Below, one piece after another: positions 7,193 through 14,510 of a stretch of DNA of 22,771 nt (its first letter is position 1; each line of letters starts with the position of its first letter). Position numbers and translations under genes: made by a program. This stretch comes from Candidatus Heimdallarchaeota archaeon (GTDB lineage Archaea; Asgardarchaeota; Heimdallarchaeia; JABLTI01): contig JAUVZH010000005.1 of NCBI GenBank assembly GCA_030602675.1, positions 1-22,771 of the forward strand, written 5' to 3'. Under the pieces are notes generated by a model. The model had not been told where the DNA came from. It ran no database searches and saw only the letters and a program-made list of their open reading frames with translations.

Positions 7193-8289
7193 TAATTTCC
7201 TGTTTTGCTTGGATTTTGTTCTATAGGTTGTGTTGTGGTTGATAAAACTTCACTTGGTTTGCGACCCTTCTGTTTGCTTTTCAATGGTCTTCTTTTAATT
7301 CTTAGATAATCTTTCATAGCTTTGAGATGAGCTTGATAGTATGGTGATTTCTTTAACAAAAACGCTTTAATTGATGGGCTCAAAATCAAAGTGAAAAATC
7401 TAGCTATCCCTAATCGTTTCTTTGTTTCCTCAATTAGATCACTAAAAGTATGTCTTTGATAATGGAGCAATCTTTCACTTTCTTTTGTATCCATGTATCC
7501 ACAATGAAATGGTTCTTTTCCAAACGCTTCTTCTGGCAATCGACCTATGCCCAATGCTTCTAATAATCGACCAACATAATTCGTGTAAGGAATTCTGCAT
7601 TCTGGTCCCCCAGCTATATTGTAGATATTACCCCAGACTTCATTATTGGTTGCAGCATTTGCCATTGCTAGACCCGTATCTGCAGTATGACAAAATTCAA
7701 TGGGTGTATCTAGGGGAACATCAAACATAATGGGGTCGACTTTCAAATCAATTGGTGGAATTGCTGCAAATCTAAAGATTGCCCAAGTTATTCCGGAATA
7801 TTTAATCATGTCTTCACATTTTATCTTCATTCTTGCGTATTCATCATGTGGGCTTGGATTAAAGGGATCTGTTATCTTAATGATATGATCGAATCCTTTA
7901 TCTCGAACATCGCCAAATATTGCAACTGAAGAACTGAAGATCAACTTAGGTTGTTTTTCTTGCTTCTTAATCGCAGCTATAATTTTCCTTGTTCCACCAA
8001 CATTCACCGGTTCTGCGATTTCTGGTCTCTTATTTGCAAGTGGAGGAATTATCGCTCCAAGATGTATTACAACATCTACTCCTGAAACTGCTTTCTCTAC
8101 ATCCATGTAATTTCTTAAATCTCCCCAGATGATCGTAACTTTATCACTATATTTCTTGAATTTTTTCGCTTTTCGTTTATTTGCTTTTGTTGGGATATCA
8201 AAACATCTAATCTTATGATCTTTTTTAACTAATTCATCTAATGTGCTTGAGCCAACATTTCCAAATGCACCTGTAAGTAATATTTTCAC
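7192..8289 (-). CDS. NAD(P)-dependent epimerase/dehydratase (extended SDR)
   Basis: A 365-residue Rossmann oxidoreductase. TGAFGNVGSSTLDEL at 6-20 is the extended-SDR GxxGxxG cofactor site, and the acidic D31 at the end of strand 2 (RCFDIP) favours NAD. WGDLRN and VDVVIHLGAIIPP follow, then IFSSSVAIFG, and YARMK carries the catalytic Tyr and Lys. The substrate, a nucleotide sugar, a sterol-like compound or another metabolite, cannot be read from sequence. A basic C-terminal tail of about 60 residues (KIKRRPLKSKQKGRK) goes beyond the usual fold. The start is GTG, chosen because GGAGG lies ten bases upstream at 8300-8304 and the next residues begin the Rossmann strand. The GTG overlaps the TGA of an upstream frame as GTGA. 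Confidence 0.83.
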   Translation of the reverse strand: MKILLTGAFGNVGSSTLDELVKKDHKIRCFDIPTKANKRKAKKFKKYSDKVTIIWGDLRNYMDVEKAVSGVDVVIHLGAIIPPLANKRPEIAEPVNVGGTRKIIAAIKKQEKQPKLIFSSSVAIFGDVRDKGFDHIIKITDPFNPSPHDEYARMKIKCEDMIKYSGITWAIFRFAAIPPIDLKVDPIMFDVPLDTPIEFCHTADTGLAMANAATNNEVWGNIYNIAGGPECRIPYTNYVGRLLEALGIGRLPEEAFGKEPFHCGYMDTKESERLLHYQRHTFSDLIEETKKRLGIARFFTLILSPSIKAFLLKKSPYYQAHLKAMKDYLRIKRRPLKSKQKGRKPSEVLSTTTQPIEQNPSKTGN

Positions 8290-8500
8290 TCTTTTTTTGC
8301 CTCCATTGTTTGCCAGGTATCATTTTGAATGCCAATGCTATCTCTATTCGTTTCCTGTTTATTTTGCCATTTAAAGAGCGCATGTAAAAACAGACGGCCA
8401 GCTTTTCTGACTTTGGTTTTACACCACCATTCATTGCTAGTTTTTTTTTAGAAATTGCTGATATCTTTTCAGATACTATCTTTTTTCTAGCCTGTTTCAT
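8286..8500 (-). pseudogene. Possible small gene with a frameshift at an A9 run, upstream of and overlapping the SDR
   Basis: From ATG at 8500 the frame reads MKQARKKIVSEKISAIS and then reaches nine A (8441-8449 on the plus strand). If read on directly, the frame runs 56 bases into the SDR gene, which is unlikely. A -1 shift at the A-run instead gives a 71-residue product whose second part contains CKTKVRKAGRLFLHALF and NDTWQTMEAKKE. Its TGA overlaps the SDR GTG start as GTGA, the arrangement expected for coupled genes. This could be slippage, a sequencing error, a decayed gene or chance. Third-position GC content does not discriminate between the frames. I recognise no family. Confidence 0.25.
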
Positions 8501-8522
8501 CGGTGGTAATAACTAACTAATA

Positions 8523-8565
8523 AGAGGAACTTGAGGGAGGGTAAGTCCTTTCAAGTTAGACCTCT
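8523..8565 (-). ncRNA. Strong hairpin, possible 5'-terminal leader structure
   Basis: AGAGG (8523-8527) plus AACTTGA (8528-8534) pair with TCAAGTT (8551-8557) and CCTCT (8561-8565), leaving an AGA bulge. Inside, AGG (8538-8540) can pair with CCT (8547-8549). Twelve base pairs plus three inner ones are unusual in this AT-rich DNA. With the palindromic TATA box at 8587-8594, a minus-strand transcript would begin near 8564, right at the foot of this stem. The structure is seen; the leader role is inferred. Confidence 0.4.
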
Positions 8566-8586
8566 GACTATATTTACTCTTGGCGT

Positions 8587-8594
8587 TTTATAAA
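8587..8594. promoter_or_regulatory. Palindromic TATA box, possibly bidirectional
   Basis: TTTATAAA is a good archaeal TATA element and reads the same on both strands. It could start a minus-strand transcript near 8564 (the SDR leader) and a plus-strand transcript near 8616 (the MBL hydrolase, leader about 84 bases). The rest of the gap between 8595 and 8699 shows nothing I can assign. Confidence 0.4.
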
Positions 8595-8699
8595 CCTTCT
8601 CAAACAGTCAGAAATTATGTGGTAAAAAGAAAATCATTCTTTTTCAAGTAGAACTAACAAATTTAAGGTTGTAAGCGAATGCTATGACGGGTTAATGCA

Positions 8700-9596
8700 A
8701 TGAAAATCCAAGAAATCTGTAGTAGAGGAATTGTGTTTACGTTTGATGATTTATCAACGGAGAATTTTGAGTGTCCAACAAATGTTTATGTTATCAAAGG
8801 TGAGAAATATGTCTATATTTGTGACACATTTTTAGGTCCAGAATCGATGGCAGGAGTAAAAGAGTATCTAGAGAAAAATCAGATTTCTAAACCAATAGTC
8901 TTATTCAACTCTCATTATGATTATGATCATCATTGGGGTAATTGTGCCTTTAATTCTATAATGATAATAGGACACAAATTGTGTTATGATCACATAATAA
9001 AGCAAGGAGAAGAGGATAAAGAGACATACAAAAAATATCTTAGAGGAGAAGTAATAATTACCCCTCCAAATTTACTCTTTAGAAAAGAAATCAAATTTAT
9101 TGAAGATGATATAACTTTCTTTCATTCACCTGGTCATACAAAGGATTCCTCTTCAAGTTATGATAACAAGGATAAGATACTCTTTGTTGCAGATAATATA
9201 GAAGAACCTATCCCCTATATACGATCAAATCTTGCTGGAGTGAAGAAATATGTAGCAACATTGGAGAGATATCTGAAAATGGATTTTGTAAAATTAATAC
9301 CAGGTCATGGTAAAATCTCTGATAAAAAATTACTACAATTAAATCTTGATTATTTGACTGCTTTTCCAGAATTATTCGAACCTGTGGATGTGGAAAAGAA
9401 TGGAAGGCAATACTATATGATTCATCTACAAAATCTTTCAACATTAGCAACAAAGACAGCAGAAGATGGTAACAACAAAGAAGCAATAGTATACAACCAG
9501 CAATTGATAGAAATAGGAACAAAGTACAAATTACTTGACGAAGAAACTGTGAAAGGATTCGAAGAGAAAATTGCAGTATTAAAAAAGTCAGATTAG
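8700..9596 (+). CDS. MBL-fold metallo-hydrolase
   Basis: A 298-residue metallo-beta-lactamase-fold enzyme. The metal motif is SHYDYDHHWGN at 71-81, so the usual HxHxDH is HxDxDHH, with D74 in place of the second His. Further ligands are H146 in SPGHTKDS, D165 in FVADNIEEP and H203 in IPGHGKI. A helical C-terminal stretch of about 60 residues with TPR-like spacing follows (LSTLATKTAEDGNNKEA). The family includes glyoxalase II-like and other hydrolases, and the substrate is unknown. The start is ATG with no clear ribosome-binding site. Its TAG stop overlaps the TAA of the convergent TrmO gene in the four bases TTAG. Confidence 0.85.
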   Translation: MKIQEICSRGIVFTFDDLSTENFECPTNVYVIKGEKYVYICDTFLGPESMAGVKEYLEKNQISKPIVLFNSHYDYDHHWGNCAFNSIMIIGHKLCYDHIIKQGEEDKETYKKYLRGEVIITPPNLLFRKEIKFIEDDITFFHSPGHTKDSSSSYDNKDKILFVADNIEEPIPYIRSNLAGVKKYVATLERYLKMDFVKLIPGHGKISDKKLLQLNLDYLTAFPELFEPVDVEKNGRQYYMIHLQNLSTLATKTAEDGNNKEAIVYNQQLIEIGTKYKLLDEETVKGFEEKIAVLKKSD

Positions 9597-10096
9597 TCAA
9601 CTGAAAATCTATCATCAGATTGAGCAGTTGCTATATCACGATTTTCATACCAACCACTTTTCGCATTAGGAAAGCAATCAAAATCAGCTACATATGGTTT
9701 AATGTCTAACAAAGGTGTTTGATCAAGCATATCAACACCTTCTACAATCAATTTTAATTCTCCATCTTCTTCGTAAATTGTCTTCAATTTTACTATGGAT
9801 ATACCTATTGGATTTGGACGGTTTGGAGCTCTAACTGAGAAAATACCTAGATTTCTTGTACTCAAAAAGGGTTCAACAACTAGTTGTGAAGCTTTTGCTT
9901 TATGAAAATGGTAAATAAGAATTAAATGTGAAAATTCATTCAGACCAACTGTTGCTTCTTTGAATTCTTCTTTTAGAACAACTATTCCTTCTGTCTTAGA
10001 GAATGAAGATTGTATAGGCATTCCCTTTGAACCTTTGAATGGTGTTCTAATAATTCCAATTGTTTTATAACAAATATTATTGTAAACATAATTCAT
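9593..10096 (-). CDS. trmO: tRNA (N6-threonylcarbamoyladenosine(37)-N6)-methyltransferase, TrmO / YaeB family
   Basis: A 167-residue member of the UPF0066/VirR family, whose characterised members methylate t6A37 of tRNA(Thr) using SAM. Motifs: YKTIGIIRTPFKG at 10-22, EGIVVLKEEFKEA at 35-47, the signature RAPNRPNPIGIS at about 90-101, EGVDMLDQTPLLDIKPY at about 122-138. It matches the archaeal short form, without the C-terminal domain of E. coli TrmO. The ATG at 10096 has no ribosome-binding site, but TTTATA is centred 27 bases upstream, as expected of a leaderless transcript. Neighbours do not share its role. Confidence 0.9.
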   Translation of the reverse strand: MNYVYNNICYKTIGIIRTPFKGSKGMPIQSSFSKTEGIVVLKEEFKEATVGLNEFSHLILIYHFHKAKASQLVVEPFLSTRNLGIFSVRAPNRPNPIGISIVKLKTIYEEDGELKLIVEGVDMLDQTPLLDIKPYVADFDCFPNAKSGWYENRDIATAQSDDRFSVD

Positions 10097-10120
10097 AACA
10101 ATATATCATTTCATAGAAAG

Positions 10121-10126
10121 TATAAA
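10121..10126 (-). promoter_or_regulatory. TATA box for a leaderless trmO transcript
   Basis: TTTATA on the minus strand is centred about 27 bases before the TrmO ATG. Transcription would therefore begin at or next to the start codon, which explains the absence of a ribosome-binding site. Confidence 0.45.
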
Positions 10127-10160
10127 CTTAATGTTTCTAGAAAAGGAAAAGAAAAACATA

Positions 10161-10168
10161 TTTTAAAA
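10161..10168 (+). promoter_or_regulatory. Candidate TATA box for the exported protein
   Basis: TTTTAAAA lies about 41 bases before the ATG at 10206, following a purine-rich stretch that could serve as a BRE. A start near 10190 would place GGGAG (10194-10198) in the leader. Confidence 0.3.
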
Positions 10169-10205
10169 TAATTAAACGAATAATATAAACTTAGGGAGTT
10201 ATTGA

Positions 10206-10808
10206 ATGAAAAAAGAATCTCTAACTTTCATCTTGATTAGTTGTTTGATTCTAGGAACAACAATTACAACACAAGTACTAATTATGAGAGAGTTAAGTTT
10301 AAAACAAGGATTATTATTTACAGATGAAGATGTTATTATAACTGTTAATGAAACGATTGCAAAGTTTTATGCTAGATATGCAATTAAAAATTATGAAAAA
10401 ACTACAAACTACTGGATTACTTTACCTTTTGCTCTGAAACATTGGGATATCAATTTAACAATTAATAATGAAGCGTTAGATTATTCCTGGACAGAATCCT
10501 ATGTAGACCCCGAACCTATGCTTTTTAATGCAATAGCTTTTCAAATTGAAATAGCTGAAGGAGAGAAATTGGATATTGAAGTAAGTTATTTTCGAAACTA
10601 TGAAACAATTTTCGAAAACAATACTCAGTATGGTCTATTTCGGTATATTGTAGGTTCAACACGTAGTTGGGGCCAACCATTAAATTTCGCTCATTTTGAG
10701 TTGTGGCAAGAAGCTGGTACTAACAAAACTCTAATTGAAACGAGGAATTATAAAAATTGGTATCCTAGTGAAACTTTCTTGTATTTCTATTTTGAATTGA
10801 GTCTGTAG
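10206..10808 (+). CDS. Exported or membrane-anchored protein, unknown function
   Basis: A 200-residue protein. A hydrophobic segment at about 7-27 (FILISCLILGTTITTQVLI) looks like a signal anchor or uncleaved signal peptide. The rest alternates short beta-strand-like stretches with Tyr, Trp and Asn, and has several NxT/NxS sequons (NLTIN, NNTQ, NKTL). This suits an extracytoplasmic beta-sandwich domain. SWGQPLNFAHFELW and NYKNWYPSETFLYFYFE are its most distinctive parts. It ends without the C-terminal helix that two-anchor proteins have, so it may be shortened. The start is ATG with GGGAG seven bases upstream. The MFS gene follows after 50 bases. Confidence 0.68.
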   Translation: MKKESLTFILISCLILGTTITTQVLIMRELSLKQGLLFTDEDVIITVNETIAKFYARYAIKNYEKTTNYWITLPFALKHWDINLTINNEALDYSWTESYVDPEPMLFNAIAFQIEIAEGEKLDIEVSYFRNYETIFENNTQYGLFRYIVGSTRSWGQPLNFAHFELWQEAGTNKTLIETRNYKNWYPSETFLYFYFELSL

Positions 10809-10858
10809 TTGAAATCAAGAACAAGAATTTTTTATAGGTAAATCAATAACATTCCTTT

Positions 10859-12586
10859 ATGAACCAACAGAGGTTTCCTTACGGTCGAGTCACTATAGTT
10901 AGTTTTGGTTATTTTACTAATAATATTACTTGGTCAGTGTATAATGTCTTTGTTCCAATTTTCCTAACCTCGAATTTCATTGCAATACTAGGTGAGAACT
11001 CAACAGTTATTAACACTCTTGTTGGTGTAGTGATGATACTTGATAATATTGCAGCTGTTCTTATTCAGCCCTATATAGGTGCTTTATCAGATCGTACTTG
11101 GGTAAAAAAATTAGGGAGGAGAATGCCTTTTGTTATAATTGGCTTACCTCTTGCTGCATTTTTCTTTGGATTTATAGGTTCTTTTTGGTCTACTCTTTGG
11201 ATTTTGCTAATAGCAATAACTGGTTTTAATATTTGTATGGCTTTCTACAAGTCTCCCGTAATGAGTTTGGTTCCTGATACACTTCCTAAAGAATACCGAA
11301 GTCAAGGTTCAGGTGTCCTCAATGTAGTAGGTGGAATTGCAAGTATAACTGGTTTAGTAATTGTCTCATCCTTGTTTAATGTTAACTTGAAGCTTGCTTT
11401 CTGGTTATTATCAATAATTATGATCATATGTTTAGCAATTTTAATTTTTAATGTTAGAGAGGTCAAAGATATAGAAATTGAGGAACAGAAAGAGAAAGTA
11501 GGTGTTTTTTCATCTATTAGAACTTTGTTCAAAGAAAAAAATAAAGTGCTAATAATTCTATTGTTCTCTATATTCTTCCATACAGCAGGTTATAACGTTG
11601 CTGAAACGTATATTAGTAAATATGTTACTGAGGTTCTAAATTTCAATGAAGCAATCGGTGGTTTTATTCTTGCAGCGTTTGTTGGTTTTTCAGTTTTAGC
11701 AGCTATTCCTGCCGGACTAGTTGGTAGACGAATAGGTGCTCTGAATGCCTGTCTTTTAGGGTTAGGTGGATTTATTCTTGCAGTCATTCCAATTACCATT
11801 ATTAGTTTAACAAATACTGAGATTTTGAAAGAAGTTCTAACACTAAACACCTATACTGCGCCAAAATTTGGATGGGAAACTTTCCTCTATTTACTACTAG
11901 TAATATTGCTGGGATTTAGTTGGTTAGTTCTATCAATCAACACAATTGTTGTTGTTTGGAATTTAGCTCCAAAAGGGAAAATAGCTACATATACGAGTTA
12001 TTTCTATCTTTTCCATCATCTTGCAGCAATTTTTAGCCCATTTCTAGCTGGTGGTTTGTTTGATTTATTTGAATATACAGCTAGTCGTTTGGGTTATGAT
12101 ATTCCTGGATTAAGAATCCTATTTCTTTATATTAGTGTATGTTTTGTAATTGCAGTTGTCTTGTTAACAATTGTTAAAATTGTAAAAACTAGACAATTGA
12201 AAGCTATTGAGGATACAGACGAATATATCTTAAGAAGATTTGAAGAAAAAGAATATCCTTTGCTATTTCTCCCAATGTTGTTATTTGGTATTGGTTTACG
12301 TCAAGAGAAAGCATTAATCGAGTTAAGAAATGAACAGAATCGTGTAAGACGGGAACTAAAGAAGGAAATTAGGCGCTTAAAGAGAGAACGTAGGAAATTA
12401 AAAGCTGATGTTATTGTTGGGGATTATCCAGAAGTGGAACAAGATCGTTTTATGGTTATCAAAGAACACCAAGAACTAGAGAAAGGTCTAAGAAAGGAAC
12501 ATAGAGAGCAAAGACGTAAACTGAAAGAGGAGATTATTAAAGAAAAAATTAAAAAGAAATTAGAGAAAGATGAAGGTGAAAACTAG
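10859..12586 (+). CDS. MFS transporter (sugar/cation symporter-like) with a charged coiled-coil C-terminal tail
   Basis: A 575-residue major facilitator. The core of about 440 residues carries roughly 11-12 hydrophobic helices. The loop between helices 2 and 3 is GALSDRTWVKKLGRRMPFVIIG, a GxxxDRxxxxxGRR motif close to that of the glycoside/sucrose-type (GPH/SLC45-like) carriers. PDTLPKEYRSQGSG follows helix 4, and a second-half GRRIGALNACLLG loop mirrors the first. The substrate cannot be read. From residue 443 a tail of about 130 residues includes a possible re-entrant hydrophobic stretch (LLFLPMLLFGIG). Some 90 Lys/Arg/Glu-rich residues with heptad-like spacing then run to the end. Such a tail is unusual for the family. 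No ribosome-binding site precedes the ATG. Confidence 0.8.
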   Translation: MNQQRFPYGRVTIVSFGYFTNNITWSVYNVFVPIFLTSNFIAILGENSTVINTLVGVVMILDNIAAVLIQPYIGALSDRTWVKKLGRRMPFVIIGLPLAAFFFGFIGSFWSTLWILLIAITGFNICMAFYKSPVMSLVPDTLPKEYRSQGSGVLNVVGGIASITGLVIVSSLFNVNLKLAFWLLSIIMIICLAILIFNVREVKDIEIEEQKEKVGVFSSIRTLFKEKNKVLIILLFSIFFHTAGYNVAETYISKYVTEVLNFNEAIGGFILAAFVGFSVLAAIPAGLVGRRIGALNACLLGLGGFILAVIPITIISLTNTEILKEVLTLNTYTAPKFGWETFLYLLLVILLGFSWLVLSINTIVVVWNLAPKGKIATYTSYFYLFHHLAAIFSPFLAGGLFDLFEYTASRLGYDIPGLRILFLYISVCFVIAVVLLTIVKIVKTRQLKAIEDTDEYILRRFEEKEYPLLFLPMLLFGIGLRQEKALIELRNEQNRVRRELKKEIRRLKRERRKLKADVIVGDYPEVEQDRFMVIKEHQELEKGLRKEHREQRRKLKEEIIKEKIKKKLEKDEGEN

Positions 12587-12621
12587 AGTTAGATAAAATA
12601 ATAAACTCAATCCTCTTTTTT
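12586..12621. terminator. Weak hairpin between convergent genes, with T-run
   Basis: GAGTT (12586-12590) and AACTC (12604-12608) touch the stop codons of the MFS and methyltransferase genes. On the plus strand a run of seven T follows about seven bases later, inside the minus-strand gene's C-terminal codons. The stem has only five pairs. Confidence 0.3.
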
Positions 12622-13395
12622 TCCAATACAAAATAGTATTGATGCACTAGCACTACCTTGATTTTTTATTCTCTGCTTTATAGTTTCAGCTCTCTGTCTG
12701 TATTCGGAATAATCTTTGTGTTTTTTTATTGGTTCTAAGGTTTTATCAATTTCTTCTAGTGCAAAATTTATTAGCTTTGGATTTTTTGGATCTTCGCAGT
12801 TATACTTCTCTTCACATATAAGACATTTAACATATCTAGTTGATTCAAGAACTTCCAAATCTTTAAGTCCTATTTGAGAAACTATGTTCAATATTTCATT
12901 CCTTGAAAATACTTTTTGATGATAAATTCCTAACATACTATCAATTTCAGCTCCTAATATATGAGATGCTGTATCACATTTCTGAGCTTCTGTTTGATTA
13001 CCATCACAAAACATCTCTTGAATTATAAAATAGCCATTATTCTTGAGGACACGTTTCATTTCAGATAAGGCTATATTCAAATATTGCATATGGTGCAAGG
13101 AATTTGCTATACAAACTAGATCAAATGTTTCATCAGTATATCTGAGTTTTTCTCCTTTCATCTTTTTTATTGTAATAGGTTTGTTCTTCATTCTTAATCT
13201 TGCTTTTTTAATTTTATTTTCATCAGTGTCAATACCAATTACAGAATCATAATTTTTCAAAAAATTAATTAGTGTTAAAATAAAGTCTCCATCTCCTGTA
13301 CCAATATCTAAGATCTTACCACCAGATATAGTTTTCAATTTTTCAGCTATTTCAATTGCACCAGAACTTGCTAGTTTTAGTGGAATATTTTCCAT
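12607..13395 (-). CDS. Class I SAM-dependent methyltransferase with C-terminal cysteine cluster
   Basis: A 262-residue methyltransferase of the Methyltransf_11/UbiE-like type. Motif I is KILDIGTGDGDF at 27-38 and the acidic end of strand 2 is D56 in VIGIDTDEN. A motif IV-like block is FDLVCIANSLHHMQYL, followed by MKRVLKNNGYFIIQEMF. Near residues 190-205, YVKCLICEEKYNCEDP carries three cysteines in a CxxCx5C pattern that could bind metal. The acceptor is unknown. The start chosen is ATG at 13395, with GGTGA seven bases upstream; the in-frame TTG one codon earlier would leave only four bases. It is divergent from the ABC exporter operon. Confidence 0.82.
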   Translation of the reverse strand: MENIPLKLASSGAIEIAEKLKTISGGKILDIGTGDGDFILTLINFLKNYDSVIGIDTDENKIKKARLRMKNKPITIKKMKGEKLRYTDETFDLVCIANSLHHMQYLNIALSEMKRVLKNNGYFIIQEMFCDGNQTEAQKCDTASHILGAEIDSMLGIYHQKVFSRNEILNIVSQIGLKDLEVLESTRYVKCLICEEKYNCEDPKNPKLINFALEEIDKTLEPIKKHKDYSEYRQRAETIKQRIKNQGSASASILFCIGKKED

Positions 13396-13483
13396 CAATA
13401 ATTCACCAAAGATGTTTAGTGTTTTTCTATTTATTTAACTTAATACCACACTTGATAAAATAATAATAAGACAATTTTATAAC

Positions 13484-13493
13484 ATTTTTATAC
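13484..13493 (+). promoter_or_regulatory. Candidate TATA region for the ABC exporter operon
   Basis: ATTTTTATAC-like sequence lies about 70 bases before the TTG start in the divergent gap. TTTTATAAC about ten bases earlier could serve the same purpose. The assignment between the two divergent genes is uncertain. Confidence 0.25.
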
Positions 13494-13560
13494 TTAAACA
13501 ATTAATGAAACATAAAGTGATTTTTATTATCAATTATCGTTTAGGTGCTGGGAAAATACT

Positions 13561-14508
13561 TTGAAAGAAGAATATGCTATTGTAATTAAGAATTTAGTGA
13601 AGAAATATGATGATTTAATTGCAGTCAACGATATCTCCTTTAAAATTAAAATTGGGGAAATTTTTGCTTTTCTTGGACCAAATGGTGCTGGTAAAACCAC
13701 TACTGTAGAAATTCTTGAAGGAATAAGGAAGAAGACTAGTGGTCAAGCATTTGTTTTAGGTTTGAATATTGATAAACGTAAAGATCTTGAGAAAATTAAG
13801 AAAATTATTGGAACACTTCCACAAGAATTCAATACCCATGAAAATCTGACCGTAAAAGAGAATCTTCGTTTTTGGAGTAGAATGTATGCTTACTCTCTCC
13901 CAGTAGATGATCTAATTGCTCTAGTTAAATTGGAAGAGAAAACTAAAGCAAAATTCAAAAATCTTTCAGGTGGATTAAAAAAGCGTTTAGGAATTGCTAT
14001 TTCTTTGGTCAATGATCCTGAATTAGTATTTCTAGATGAACCAACTACTGGATTAGACCCTCGAGCTAGAAGAGAAACTTGGGAAGTTATTGAAGGTTTA
14101 AAGAGTCAAGGTAAAACTGTGTTCCTTACTACTCACTACATGGAAGAAGCTCAAGTTCTTGCTGATACTGTAGCTATAATTCACAAAGGAAAAATTATGG
14201 ATATAGGATCACCAACTCAATTAATTGACAGACATGGTGGAGAGAACAGAATAGTTGTTCGTTGTAATGATCAAGAGACTCGAGATAAAATCCACGATTT
14301 GTTATTTAATTTCGGTCCCTTGGAAAATGAAGATGGAGATATAGTAATTTCTTCTAAAAAAGGTGCTTTGTCAAAAGTTGTAGATCTTCTTGATGAAAAT
14401 GAAGTTGCTTACAGTGATATTATTACTCAGCGACCAACACTAGAAGATGTCTTTCTGAGTCTCACAGGTGAAATTCTGATTATTGATGAAAAATCAGTAG
14501 AGGATTAA
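13561..14508 (+). CDS. ABC-2 type exporter, ATP-binding subunit (DrrA/NatA-like)
   Basis: A 315-residue ATPase that powers export through the two following permeases. Walker A GPNGAGKTT at 39-47, Q-loop in TLPQEFN, signature LSGGLKKRLGIA, Walker B LVFLDEPTTGLDP and the H-loop in TTHYMEEA are all present. The C-terminal block ends in PTLEDVFLSLTGE, usual for DrrA-type drug or lipid exporters. All catalytic residues are intact. The start is TTG; GGTG about 13 bases upstream is a weak ribosome-binding site and no in-frame ATG precedes it. Two bases separate its stop from the next start. The cargo is unknown. Confidence 0.9.
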   Translation: MKEEYAIVIKNLVKKYDDLIAVNDISFKIKIGEIFAFLGPNGAGKTTTVEILEGIRKKTSGQAFVLGLNIDKRKDLEKIKKIIGTLPQEFNTHENLTVKENLRFWSRMYAYSLPVDDLIALVKLEEKTKAKFKNLSGGLKKRLGIAISLVNDPELVFLDEPTTGLDPRARRETWEVIEGLKSQGKTVFLTTHYMEEAQVLADTVAIIHKGKIMDIGSPTQLIDRHGGENRIVVRCNDQETRDKIHDLLFNFGPLENEDGDIVISSKKGALSKVVDLLDENEVAYSDIITQRPTLEDVFLSLTGEILIIDEKSVED

Positions 14509-14510
14509 CC

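Noticed and set aside
8234..8500. An 88-codon minus-strand ORF read straight through as a normal gene
   Set aside because: It runs 56 bases into the well-supported SDR gene. The frame that ends at GTGA is the better end point, so only the shifted version is reported, with low confidence.
8535..8548. GGGAGGGTAAGTCC resembles the GGAGGAAAGTCC core of RNase P RNA
   Set aside because: No matching second half (ACAGAAA...GGCTTA) and no room for the several hundred bases of paired structure. The match is a coincidence inside the hairpin.
9208..9615. 135-codon minus-strand ORF opposite the MBL gene
   Set aside because: It is antisense to a gene with intact metal motifs. Its Leu/Ile-rich, low-complexity sequence is typical of a shadow frame.
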